Shown piece after piece: positions 8,597 to 17,712 of a DNA stretch of 24,203 nucleotides. The stretch is from NCBI GenBank assembly GCA_046259385.1, contig JBJYWI010000059.1, positions 1 through 24,203 of the forward strand, written 5' to 3'. The notes under the pieces were generated by a model. It ran no database searches. It saw nothing but the letters and a program-made list of their open reading frames with translations, and was not told the DNA's origin. The position numbers and the translations under genes were made by a program. Numbering within the stretch: position 1 is the stretch's first letter; every line of letters begins with the position of its first letter. This DNA comes from CAVWDI01 sp046259385 (lineage in GTDB: Bacteria > Chloroflexota > Anaerolineae > Anaerolineales > UBA4823).

Positions 8597-11347
8597 GTGT
8601 TATTCCTGAAATCAACATCTCAGCACATGGTAAGGCATCTTGGGATGAACCTTGCCGTATTATTCTGCCTCTCGATAGGTGCAGGGTTAATAGGTAGTCT
8701 GCCCTCATTTGCAGCCTCAGCCGCGGAAAGATCACTCAAGGCATCCCTGGAAAATGCCCATCCTTCCGTCCGAAATATTAAGGTCACCGCGCCTGCTTCA
8801 AATTTGAATTCCGCTCTAAGCGGGTATATCAATGAAACAATCGGGGATTTGTTGGATGGAAGGGTTCAAGTCAGCAATATCCAACGAGATGCTCATCCAT
8901 CTGGTTTAATCGAAACCTGGAATGAAAATAATGATGTCAATATAGACAAGATTTGGGTCTGGTCGTTTGATAAGCTCACTCAGCTTTCCACACTGTTAAC
9001 AGGCAAATGGCCGACTGTAACCTACCCGAAGACACAGGCAGAAGCGTTCCAACCTCCGACAATAGAAGCTGCCATCAGTGGGGACATCGCATCAAGATTG
9101 CATATCCATACCGGTGATATTTTAAAGGATAGTAATGAGATCAGTTATCTTGTGACGGGTATTGTCCAATTCAATGATCCAGCTGAAGATGTATGGTGGC
9201 AGGATAATTCACCTATCTCAATAACCACTGACCCAGGTTTAAATGAAGACACAATCATTGTGCCAATATTTATTCATCAGCAATCATTAAGGAACAATTT
9301 TAGGGGATTTGCTACGGAATGGCGGTACATACTGAAACCGGAAAAGATTAATCGAGTCAATGCTGAAATAATTGAAACCAACTTATTGAACCTCAAAAAT
9401 CGGTTATCTGCGAATAATGTTAATCTTTCCAGTGGTCTTCCGGACCTGGTTCAAGAATTTCGGCAATCTCTATCAACTTCACGGATCATATTCTATTTAC
9501 TCAGTATTCAAGCATTCCTATTCGTCGTATTTACTTTGCTCCTTATGGCAAACTTGCTCGTTTCAAGCTCACAGAGCGAGCTCGCGACGATGATTAGCAG
9601 GGGTGCGAGTCGATTTCAAATCACATTATCCTATGCAATTCAAGCTCTATTTTTAGCCCTCATCGCTGGGCTTGTTCTTGGTCCTCTAATTGCTTGGATT
9701 GGATTAAATATCTGGGGCATGATTTCAGGCGAGAAACAAGGAATCAATCTCACCGTAGAAACCTGGTACATGTCCCTTCTCGCATCTGGCATTGGATGGC
9801 TCGCACTCGTTGTTGCGGTTCTTCTTGGTAATAAATCTAACGTGGTTGACCAGCAGCAATCTCTCAGCCGTCCTGATAAAACTACGACGTGGCAGAGGAA
9901 GTATTTTGATATTTTCTTATTCTTGCTCGGGCTGTTATTTTTCTGGCAATTGAACAACTCTGGCTCATTTGTTATGAAACGTATCCGCGGATCAGTCATC
10001 GCAGATCCTTTGTTGTTGATCGGTCCCTCAATACTTCTAATTGCGATTGCTATGCTCTTCATTCGTTTATTTCCAGTCATATTAACTTGGCTGACAGCAC
10101 TAATAAAATCTGGACGAGGTACTGTCCTACCGGTTGGCCTGGCTCGATTAGCTAGAAATCCCCGCCAAATCAGCTGGATTGTCTTGCTGATCAGCATGGC
10201 TTCTGGTTTGATATTGTTTGCATATGTATATTCAAATTCGCTATCCTCTGCACAAGAACAGATTGCGGTTTATCAAGCTGGCTCGAACTTGAGATTGAAT
10301 GGCAATAAAGTTCCTCAAGCTTATATTGACGAAATTGCTGAGTTACTCCCAACGAGCCATGTTGCCCGCGGTCGTTTGCAAGAGAAAACTGGAAAAGGCA
10401 TCACTCTTTTGGCGGTTCAACCCGACACATTTGCCGAAGTTACAAAATATCCTGAAGGTATGACAAACTTAACAATGGATATCATTATGGATGCCCTGCG
10501 ACAACCACTTGAAGATCCCTCATCGGAAGTTAACCCACAATCCGTGGTCAGTATTGAGGACAACTCAAATATATCTCCAACGATACCCGCGATATTTTCA
10601 TATGCATCACTTCCTGCGGGTGGAAATATTGGTGATCTGGTCGAACTCAGCATGGCCAGCCAGCCAATAATATTTGAAATTCGGGGAATTATTGCTGATT
10701 TCCCCACGGTTTCGAACAATTTCGTGATTGTAAATATCGCCACCTTCTATGATTCGGTTGAGGATTCGATTTCTAGACAATTGCGGAACAATGAGTATTG
10801 GATCAGTGTTGATGAGCAGACACACAACCAGCTGGTATCTTTCCCTACGATCAAGAATGCGATTCTTGGAGATTCAATAAGTATATTAAATGTCATTAGA
10901 AATCATATTATGACCCTCGGAACGGTCAGGGCTTTTAGTTTGAATGCTTTGATTTTAGCTATCATCAGCATGTTGGGTCTATTAATAGCTAATTATTTTT
11001 CATACTATCAAAGAGAGTATGAATTCGGAATTCTACGCGCATTTGGTTTATCCGGTGGTCAGTCGAATAGTCTCCTCGTGGGAGAAGGAGTTCTGGTTCT
11101 CTCTTTGGGTTTGATTTCAGGAGTCATCTTAGGTTATTTGTTGACCAGGTTTATGCGTCCATATATTTCCCTGGCAGTTTCAAGGACATTACCTGGTCTC
11201 ACCGTCCACCAGATTGATATAAACTGGTTGAATATCGCCGCCATTGTATGTATGTTACTGTGTATGTATCTCTTCGTACTGGCATTGATCATGTTCGCAT
11301 TACGGAGATCAAATATCAACCAGGTATTGAGAACAGGTGATGAATGA
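8597..11347 (+). CDS. FtsX/MacB-like ABC transporter permease (916 aa)
   Basis: Second type VII permease, presumed heterodimer partner of the preceding one. It has an N-terminal transmembrane segment (~17-40), an extracellular domain (~45-285), and an FtsX domain at ~290-400 containing the same SRGAS motif. Helices follow at ~435-455, ~470-500 and ~525-550, then a second extracellular domain (~560-770). The C-terminal FtsX domain (~775-905) carries EFGILRAFGLSGGQ, the coupling region expected to contact the ATPase. It is ~220 residues shorter than its partner, mainly because it lacks the jelly-roll-like insert. The GTG start is preceded by GAGG inside the end of the upstream gene and lies one base after that gene's TGA. 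Its own stop overlaps the ATPase start in an ATGA arrangement. Both signs indicate co-translation. Confidence 0.88.
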   Translation: MLFLKSTSQHMVRHLGMNLAVLFCLSIGAGLIGSLPSFAASAAERSLKASLENAHPSVRNIKVTAPASNLNSALSGYINETIGDLLDGRVQVSNIQRDAHPSGLIETWNENNDVNIDKIWVWSFDKLTQLSTLLTGKWPTVTYPKTQAEAFQPPTIEAAISGDIASRLHIHTGDILKDSNEISYLVTGIVQFNDPAEDVWWQDNSPISITTDPGLNEDTIIVPIFIHQQSLRNNFRGFATEWRYILKPEKINRVNAEIIETNLLNLKNRLSANNVNLSSGLPDLVQEFRQSLSTSRIIFYLLSIQAFLFVVFTLLLMANLLVSSSQSELATMISRGASRFQITLSYAIQALFLALIAGLVLGPLIAWIGLNIWGMISGEKQGINLTVETWYMSLLASGIGWLALVVAVLLGNKSNVVDQQQSLSRPDKTTTWQRKYFDIFLFLLGLLFFWQLNNSGSFVMKRIRGSVIADPLLLIGPSILLIAIAMLFIRLFPVILTWLTALIKSGRGTVLPVGLARLARNPRQISWIVLLISMASGLILFAYVYSNSLSSAQEQIAVYQAGSNLRLNGNKVPQAYIDEIAELLPTSHVARGRLQEKTGKGITLLAVQPDTFAEVTKYPEGMTNLTMDIIMDALRQPLEDPSSEVNPQSVVSIEDNSNISPTIPAIFSYASLPAGGNIGDLVELSMASQPIIFEIRGIIADFPTVSNNFVIVNIATFYDSVEDSISRQLRNNEYWISVDEQTHNQLVSFPTIKNAILGDSISILNVIRNHIMTLGTVRAFSLNALILAIISMLGLLIANYFSYYQREYEFGILRAFGLSGGQSNSLLVGEGVLVLSLGLISGVILGYLLTRFMRPYISLAVSRTLPGLTVHQIDINWLNIAAIVCMLLCMYLFVLALIMFALRRSNINQVLRTGDE

Positions 11348-12978
11348 ATAATAAGGTAGAGATTTTTGTTAATTGCGATAATCTGGTCAAGATTTATAAA
11401 GTTGCAGATCTCGAAGTGGTAGCCCTGCAAGGATTGGATTTAACTATTTCGAAAGGCGATATCTTGGCCCTGGTAGGACCTTCAGGGGCAGGCAAATCTA
11501 CCCTGTTAAATGTGATTGGGGGATTAGATACCCCTAGTGCCGGAAAGGTACATGTAGCTGATTATGATTTGCTCGCCATGAAGGACAAGGATAGAGTGAA
11601 GTATAAACGCGAGCTGGTGGGATTCGTATGGCAGCAGCCTTCAAGAAATCTCCTACCTTATCTCTCAGCAAAGGAGAATATTGAGCTACCGATGATGTTG
11701 AACAATGTAAAAAGTTCAATCAGATCGGGCAGAGCACTTGAGTTGTTGGATTTGGTCGGTTTAACCAATAGAGCGGATTTTCGGCCTAGCCAGCTTTCCG
11801 GTGGCCAGCAGCAGCGCGCGGCGATTGCTGTCGCACTAGCAAATAATCCACCTTTATTATTAGGTGATGAAATGACCGGCCAAATTGATTCCCAATCAGC
11901 TACCGAGGTATTCGAAACATTACACAAAGTCCATGATACTTTTAACACGACCATAATATTGGTCACCCATGATCCATTGGTGTCCAGTCTTGTCAACCGG
12001 GTGGTTGCAATCCGTGATGGGCGCACCAGTACTGAAATTCGCCGCCACCGCGATAAAATCAGTGGCGATTTTAGAGAAGAAGAATGGGTCATCCTTGATC
12101 AAGCTGGTCGACTTCAATTACCAAAAGTATATGTTGATTCACTTTCCCTCAAAGAGAGGGTTAAGGTCAGACTCGAGGAGGATCACGTTACGGTGTGGCC
12201 TCAACACAAAGTTGAGGAGTTCATCGAGCTCGGTGCACCTGAAATCGCTCATTTTCTGCCAGCATATAGGGATTCGAGCAACGGGAGTGGAACAACACTT
12301 AAAGTTGAAGATATCACCCGGGAATTTATACGGGGAGATGAGATTATTACTGCTCTTGGCAATGTAACTTTTGAAGTCAAAGCAGGAAAACTGGCGTTGA
12401 TCCGAGGTCGATCCGGATGTGGGAAAACAACTTTACTCAACTTAATCGCTGCGTTAGACCAACCCACAAGCGGCGAGATAAAAGTTCGCTCACGGTCGAT
12501 ATGCGATATGAATGAGGGGGAGATAATCCAATACCGCAGAAAACAAATAGGTTTTATTTTTCAAAATTTTGGCTTACTGCCTTTCTTAACGGTTGAAGAA
12601 AACGTAGAGATTCCACTTCGCCTGGTCAGAACTCCCCGCAAGGAAAGGCAGGAGAGAGTAAGTGAAGTTCTCAAGTTAGTCTCATTGGATCATCGGGCTA
12701 AGCACCGAACTTATGAGCTCTCTGGTGGAGAACAACAAAGAGTCGCAATTTCGCGAGCTCTCGTCAACCGCCCTTCTCTTCTCCTTGCAGACGAACCGAC
12801 AGGACAATTAGATAGTAATACAGGTGCAGCTATCATCCGATTACTCCATGAAATCGCAGTACGCTTTGGAGTCACGGTAATTGTTGCCAGCCATGATCCA
12901 AATATCATCCCCTTTGCCGATACAATTATCGAGTTAAAAGATGGCCAAATTACCGACCAATATGATCAAGCTTTGTAA
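11344..12978 (+). CDS. Tandem ABC ATPase with two complete NBDs and an AbrB-like linker
   Basis: The ATP-hydrolysing subunit, LolD/MacB-type, with two nucleotide-binding domains in one 544-residue chain. NBD1 has Walker A GPSGAGKS 45-52, Q-loop Gln97/98, signature LSGGQ 151-155, Walker B LLLGDE 171-176 and His209. NBD2 has Walker A GRSGCGKT 355-362, Gln407, LSGGE 459-463, LLLADEPTGQLD 479-490 and His517. Both look catalytically competent; NBD1 differs only in having Met for Pro after the Walker B Glu. The linker contains a ~40-residue stretch (246-286; VILDQAGRLQLP, then LEEDHVTVWP) resembling a SpoVT/AbrB swapped-hairpin module. The ATG overlaps the previous stop by 4 nt. Fusion of the two NBDs matches the two non-identical FtsX permeases upstream. 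Whether it also powers the two Opp/Dpp-like permeases downstream is open. Confidence 0.92.
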   Translation: MNNKVEIFVNCDNLVKIYKVADLEVVALQGLDLTISKGDILALVGPSGAGKSTLLNVIGGLDTPSAGKVHVADYDLLAMKDKDRVKYKRELVGFVWQQPSRNLLPYLSAKENIELPMMLNNVKSSIRSGRALELLDLVGLTNRADFRPSQLSGGQQQRAAIAVALANNPPLLLGDEMTGQIDSQSATEVFETLHKVHDTFNTTIILVTHDPLVSSLVNRVVAIRDGRTSTEIRRHRDKISGDFREEEWVILDQAGRLQLPKVYVDSLSLKERVKVRLEEDHVTVWPQHKVEEFIELGAPEIAHFLPAYRDSSNGSGTTLKVEDITREFIRGDEIITALGNVTFEVKAGKLALIRGRSGCGKTTLLNLIAALDQPTSGEIKVRSRSICDMNEGEIIQYRRKQIGFIFQNFGLLPFLTVEENVEIPLRLVRTPRKERQERVSEVLKLVSLDHRAKHRTYELSGGEQQRVAISRALVNRPSLLLADEPTGQLDSNTGAAIIRLLHEIAVRFGVTVIVASHDPNIIPFADTIIELKDGQITDQYDQAL

Positions 12979-13048
12979 TGTATCTAGAATATATGGAAAT
13001 TAATTACTTGGAAATCAAAAATTATAATATCTGGGTTGCCAAGGGAGA

Positions 13049-14044
13049 TTGACAGAAATAATCATGTTGAAATTCATCATTCAGAGGTTACTAATAATAC
13101 CCGCCCTTCTCCTATTAGTAAATTTCCTGGGTTTTGCATATGCCCACTATGCTCGCCCAATTCGGGCATCAACGACGCCTTATGTCCAGGCTGAAGAGGC
13201 AGGACCATTGATCCCAGAATATGTACACTATTTAGAAACTTTAGCAAATCTAGATTTTGGATTAGAAATTGCGACTCCAGATACATCCAGGTCTACTACC
13301 CCGGTAACCCTTGGTGAAACTCTGGCAAAGGCAACCATCGCAAGCTTAGGTCTTCTTGCAATCTCGTTGACGATTAGTATCATACTGGGTCTTTACCTGG
13401 GGTTTAAAGCCACAAAGAATGAACCAGCAGGCGTATCGAGGTGGTTGACAATATTATCGACTGTTGGATTGGCGATGCCGAGTTTTTATATTGGCAGCTT
13501 ATTGATCATTGGTTTGATTTTCTACATTTTATGGAGAGGCCCAGAAACCAATATACCCCTGCCTCTCAGTGGGTTTGGGTGGGATGCGCACCTGGTACTC
13601 CCGGTATTGGCTTTAATGGCAAGACCAACTTTCCAGCTGGCGCAGGTTACCGCAGGAGTGCTATCCGCAGAGTTAGGCAAGCAGTATGTAATTGCAGGAC
13701 GCAGTATGGGTCGAACCTGGCGATCTATCCGGCTCCATTTTGCATTAAGAAATGTGTTGGCACCTGTAATATTGACTGTCGCTGGATTACAAAGGTTCCT
13801 GGTCGGTGAATTAATAATGATTGAATGGTTGTTTCGTTGGCCAGGCTTGGGTCGTCTCTTAGGGTGGACCTTAGTCCCTGCTGAGTTTACTTCTTCCCAG
13901 GGTTCTCCACTTTTTCTTAATCCGCCAGTGATGGCAACAGTTTTGACATTAATTGCAGCTTTATTCCTATTTACTGACTTTGTGGCAGCAGTTGCAGTGC
14001 GATATATAGATCCTCGCCTGAGAAGTGCTGCTTCTATCGGCTAG
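13049..14044 (+). CDS. OppB/DppB-like ABC transporter permease
   Basis: A membrane subunit of the peptide/nickel (Opp/Dpp) permease family, BPD_transp_1 fold. It has an N-terminal helix (IIQRLLIIPALLLLVNFLGF), an extracellular loop ~35-90, then helices at ~96-118, ~132-165, ~181-200, ~236-260 and ~295-320, ending with the family's RYIDPRLR. The cytoplasmic ATPase-contact loop lies at ~212-240 (VIAGRSMGRTWRSIRLHFAL), degenerate from the EAA consensus at its first positions. The start is uncertain. TTG at 13049 is only one or two bases from AAGGGAG, while ATG at 13064 (MLKFIIQRLL) is about 16 bases from it; the ATG gives the more typical N-terminus. It lies 70 bp after the ATPase and 32 bp before the OppC-like fusion. 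No OppD/OppF or substrate-binding protein is visible in the window. Confidence 0.87.
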   Translation: MTEIIMLKFIIQRLLIIPALLLLVNFLGFAYAHYARPIRASTTPYVQAEEAGPLIPEYVHYLETLANLDFGLEIATPDTSRSTTPVTLGETLAKATIASLGLLAISLTISIILGLYLGFKATKNEPAGVSRWLTILSTVGLAMPSFYIGSLLIIGLIFYILWRGPETNIPLPLSGFGWDAHLVLPVLALMARPTFQLAQVTAGVLSAELGKQYVIAGRSMGRTWRSIRLHFALRNVLAPVILTVAGLQRFLVGELIMIEWLFRWPGLGRLLGWTLVPAEFTSSQGSPLFLNPPVMATVLTLIAALFLFTDFVAAVAVRYIDPRLRSAASIG

Positions 14045-14076
14045 TATTAAGCTTTTAATATGACCGGAGTGATAGT

Positions 14077-17000
14077 TTGAACAACGCAGAGAATCGAAAC
14101 GAAACTGTACCCCGAAAAACCCGGAATTGGCCGCTTGCTGCTGGAATTTTACTTGTAGCGATTATCGCGATCCTTGCGGTCATCGGACCGACCATCGCCC
14201 CAAAAGATCCTGCTGAGGAAATAAATATCACCATGATCAATGGCACCTGGTACATCCCACCATTTGATATCGGCACACCGGGATATCCACTTGGTTCTGA
14301 CAGTTTCGGAAGGGACCTTTATTCCAGGCTTCTGTGGGGTATTCGGCCAACGATGGTCATGGTCTTTGTAGTCGCAATAGTACGGTTGATATTAGGGGTG
14401 GCAATTGGTTTATCTGCAGGATGGTTCACCGGGAAAACAAATCGATTGCTTAATGGATTAATTCAAATCGCTCTAGCTTTACCTGTGCTGTTGGTTGCCC
14501 TGGGAGCGATTGCAATCGTTGGTGTTGAACTCGGTATCTGGGCATTCATTATTGGTTTATCGCTGACAGGTTGGGTTGATACAGCCTTACAGGTAAGAGA
14601 ACAAACCCGTATCGTTAAGGGTCAAATTTACGTGGAGGCAGCAAGTGCAATTGGAGCTTCTAACAAGCAGATTCTTTCCAACCACATCCTAAAGCAGATC
14701 GGGCCTATGCTGCTGATGCTATTTGCGTTCGAAATCAGCAGTACCCTCATGCTCACAGCAGGCCTGGGTTTTCTTGGTTATTACATTGGCGGAGATGTTT
14801 GGGTCGAAACGAGTGATTTTGTTGCCCGGCGGATCAGTGGAGCACCAGAGCTCGGTCAAATGCTTGCTACCTCATGGGTCACTCTCACCAAACCATGGGC
14901 AATGGTAGCTGTTGGGACAACCATATTCATTACTGTCTTAGGGTTTAACTTGATTGGTGAAGGATTACGCCAGAATATGGGCTTGTCGAAAGTCTCTCGA
15001 AAGAGTTTATTCACTGAGTCTCGAATAAAGTTTGGGATGTGGATCGATAATTATATCTGGCACCCAGCAGTACAATTCTTTCGAATTAAACCCCTGCAAA
15101 TTGGCCTAACAATGATTGGAGTCTTTTTCATCCTGAGTATGGGAGCCTTAATCCTGTTAGATTATGCAGACCAATCCAATCTATCAAATATATTAGTTAA
15201 TTCAGATCAGGAAAGTCAATCCGGAGTGAGTAGGACAATTATCGAATCCGAAGTGCCACCCACGGATAATTCGTTGATTGAAGAAACAAGTATTTCGATA
15301 TCATATGATCCATCCGTCGTGTGGGAATTTGATGATGAAAGTGGATTTGCAGGTGGTCCTGTGCATGCATCAGATTCAGAAAATCTTTTCATCGCATCCC
15401 AGGGAGGGACAGTATATTCAATCGGGCTCAATGGAGATCTTATTTGGCAATCGGAATTAGCCTCAGGTGCGGTAGGATCACCCGCTGTTGATCCGAATAA
15501 TAATATTTATGTCGCGGACTCAGCAGGTGGACTCAATAAACTTTCCCCTGAAGGGGAGCTGATTTGGCATTTCCAAACTGAAGCTGGGGATCGAGCCCAC
15601 TCTGGACCATCTATCGGACCGAATGGAAATATCTTCTATACAGTTGGTACAGTATCCAAAGGCTTCGTTCAAGCGGTCAACCCGGACGGCGAAGGGATAT
15701 GGGCAACCGAAGCAAATACACGTATTTTCTTTGAAAACCCTGTCCCGAGTCTGGATGGTAATTATGTCTATCTCAAGGATGATGTTTTCTCATCCACAAC
15801 TGGCGAGTTGCTTGAGCTCGATTACGATCTCGATGTAAATCGATTTTTTTCAGGTGATAATGGAAATAACTACTTGGTGTCTGGACACAAGATTATCCAA
15901 TGGACACAAGTTGAAAATTCAATTGAAACCATTGATATTTACGATTGGGATTCATCTGGGTTCAGTGAATTTGTATCTCCAGCGGAGGTTGGAGTAGACC
16001 AGAATGGCAATTCCTGGCTAATGTTCACAACTCCAGGTGGAAACACACGTGTAATTTGGGTTTCAAATCAAGATCAATTCCTTGGTACGAGTTCCATCAA
16101 ATCCAGCAACAGTACGCTGGTTGATTATCAAGATGATCTTTCATCTCTTGTATGTGGTGGAGGGTCATTCAATTCAACTATAACAGATTGCGCGGAAATT
16201 AATCCTAGTGAAGAAGAACCACTCTGGGATTTTCACATCGGAAACTATGGACCAGTTCTGGGGGGTTTTAATCTCAATGATCGCCATTTTATCGCGACTG
16301 AAGAAGGATACCTTTTTGAGATCACAGATAATAAACAGGAAGTTTCAACATCGATCAGTCCTGAGACCCAGTCTCCTGGATCGAGCATGCCCTCTGGATA
16401 TGGACTTCAATGGATCTACAATACAAATGTTTCCGAAGGAGGCATTCTCAATCTACATAAAGATGTTCAAGGACAATTGTATGTAGCAACCGGTGACGAT
16501 CGGTTTCATATTCTTAATCCTGACGGTGAATTACAAAATATTATTAAATTGCCTGCACCTCCCTTCCATGAAATAAGTCCCACCGGACGAAGTGCTTCCC
16601 TGGATATCTATCCGGAAGTATTATCTGACGGGACGATCGTCTATGTGTCTGAAGACCTTATACTATATGTTTTTAATTCAAGTGGTGACATACTTACAGA
16701 ACAAACCTTGCAAGCTGCTCCAGGACAGCCACCACTGGTTGATGATAATAGCATGTTATTTTTGTTAGATACTGATGGGGGGTTGAATGCAATCAATCGA
16801 AATGGAGTTGCATGGCGTTTTCAATCCGATGCTGCAACGATCCCTGCAAATGGATTCGTGTTAGGACCTGAAGGCAATATTTACTATGTGGTCACCAATT
16901 ACAGCCAAGCCTATATCCAGGCTGTTTCAAGTGAAGGTGAAAATCTTTGGATATCTATGGTCGAGACGCGAGATTTTTATGATGATTTACGGCTCAGTCA

Positions 17001-17601
17001 CGATGGAAAATTCATATCACTCGCCGGTGATCTCTTCCAAACTTCCAATGGCGAAATCATCGATTTTAACTCCTCCAATAAGATCGACGAGTATTTTTTC
17101 TCAGATAACGGCCAAAATTTCTTCAGATCCTTGCACTCCGTTAGCGAGTGGGAGATGGGACAATCTGGTATCCAGATATTAAGCGAGGGAACTGTCAGTG
17201 AAGAGAACACAACTTTAAGACCACCGCTCGGAGCCGACGTAGATTCAAGCGGCATAATCTGGTTATACTATCCATCTAGTTATTCAGGGCGAGGGGTCAA
17301 CCTTGTGTGGATGGATGCGAGTGGAAATTTGCTGGGAACACACCTGCTTGATTGGGATCCCCAGTCTATAATCTCCACAGACTTAGAAAAATCTTCACTT
17401 ACTGATTGCACCGGTTTTCAAGATACTCGAACAGTGGATTGTAAGCTATACTTTTCGAATTCCAGCGAACCAGTCAGCGAAGTGTTGTTAACAGATATTC
17501 CAGAATACCATTCAGGGATCATTCTAGAAGATTTTCTCTATTTATTTTCTAACGATTATTCCATCTACAGCTTTTATATTGGAGAACCAGCAGCACAATA
17601 A
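14077..17601 (+). CDS. OppC/DppC-like permease fused to a double PQQ-type beta-propeller
   Basis: Residues 1-~300 are an OppC/DppC-type permease: helix ~19-40, the family motif LGSDSFGRDLYSRLLWGIR 72-90, helices at ~93-116, 127-150, 210-232 and 277-295, and a clear EAA loop (EAASAIGASNKQIL 187-200). An extra helix at ~342-362 should carry the rest of the chain outside. A low-complexity Ser/Glu-rich linker (~365-410) leads to ~760 residues of PQQ/WD-like blades such as IYVADSAGGLNKLSPEG and NPDGELIW-type turns. The propeller region is internally duplicated (530-705 resembles 946-1122, offset about 417), and each copy has a Cys pair (693/705 and 1111/1122). Ordinary DppC proteins are about 300 residues, so this is a large fusion. 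The TTG start has GGAG seven bases upstream. The propeller may replace or dock a binding protein (inference). Confidence 0.88.
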   Translation: MNNAENRNETVPRKTRNWPLAAGILLVAIIAILAVIGPTIAPKDPAEEINITMINGTWYIPPFDIGTPGYPLGSDSFGRDLYSRLLWGIRPTMVMVFVVAIVRLILGVAIGLSAGWFTGKTNRLLNGLIQIALALPVLLVALGAIAIVGVELGIWAFIIGLSLTGWVDTALQVREQTRIVKGQIYVEAASAIGASNKQILSNHILKQIGPMLLMLFAFEISSTLMLTAGLGFLGYYIGGDVWVETSDFVARRISGAPELGQMLATSWVTLTKPWAMVAVGTTIFITVLGFNLIGEGLRQNMGLSKVSRKSLFTESRIKFGMWIDNYIWHPAVQFFRIKPLQIGLTMIGVFFILSMGALILLDYADQSNLSNILVNSDQESQSGVSRTIIESEVPPTDNSLIEETSISISYDPSVVWEFDDESGFAGGPVHASDSENLFIASQGGTVYSIGLNGDLIWQSELASGAVGSPAVDPNNNIYVADSAGGLNKLSPEGELIWHFQTEAGDRAHSGPSIGPNGNIFYTVGTVSKGFVQAVNPDGEGIWATEANTRIFFENPVPSLDGNYVYLKDDVFSSTTGELLELDYDLDVNRFFSGDNGNNYLVSGHKIIQWTQVENSIETIDIYDWDSSGFSEFVSPAEVGVDQNGNSWLMFTTPGGNTRVIWVSNQDQFLGTSSIKSSNSTLVDYQDDLSSLVCGGGSFNSTITDCAEINPSEEEPLWDFHIGNYGPVLGGFNLNDRHFIATEEGYLFEITDNKQEVSTSISPETQSPGSSMPSGYGLQWIYNTNVSEGGILNLHKDVQGQLYVATGDDRFHILNPDGELQNIIKLPAPPFHEISPTGRSASLDIYPEVLSDGTIVYVSEDLILYVFNSSGDILTEQTLQAAPGQPPLVDDNSMLFLLDTDGGLNAINRNGVAWRFQSDAATIPANGFVLGPEGNIYYVVTNYSQAYIQAVSSEGENLWISMVETRDFYDDLRLSHDGKFISLAGDLFQTSNGEIIDFNSSNKIDEYFFSDNGQNFFRSLHSVSEWEMGQSGIQILSEGTVSEENTTLRPPLGADVDSSGIIWLYYPSSYSGRGVNLVWMDASGNLLGTHLLDWDPQSIISTDLEKSSLTDCTGFQDTRTVDCKLYFSNSSEPVSEVLLTDIPEYHSGIILEDFLYLFSNDYSIYSFYIGEPAAQ

Positions 17602-17626
17602 TTTGACTAACAACCCTCAAATCATC

Positions 17627-17657
17627 TTGAAATTTTTACATAAGTGCGGGGTATAAT
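17627..17657 (+). promoter_or_regulatory. Candidate promoter for the methyltransferase gene
   Basis: TTGAAA (17627-17632), a 19-bp spacer and a perfect TATAAT (17652-17657) lie about 55 bp before the ATG at 17713. The spacer is long, but the -10 is consensus. I see no GANTC site between 17602 and 17712, so I see no autoregulatory GANTC site in the upstream region. Confidence 0.45.
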
Positions 17658-17712
17658 TTTTCTGGCGTAATAAACCAATACGACCTTCGTAAGAAAAAAC
17701 CAGATTTCATAA

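Noticed and set aside
9640..10197. Open frame of 185 codons on the minus strand
   Set aside because: It lies entirely inside the second FtsX permease, has no recognisable domain or ribosome site, and its composition mirrors the sense gene.
11658..12092. Open frame of 144 codons antisense to the tandem ATPase
   Set aside because: The sense strand encodes signature, Walker B and His-loop motifs here, so the antisense frame is incidental.
15310..17601. PQQ-dependent dehydrogenase activity of the fused propeller
   Set aside because: Only the blade pattern is present. I see no dehydrogenase metal/PQQ site or cytochrome motif, so the resemblance is structural only.
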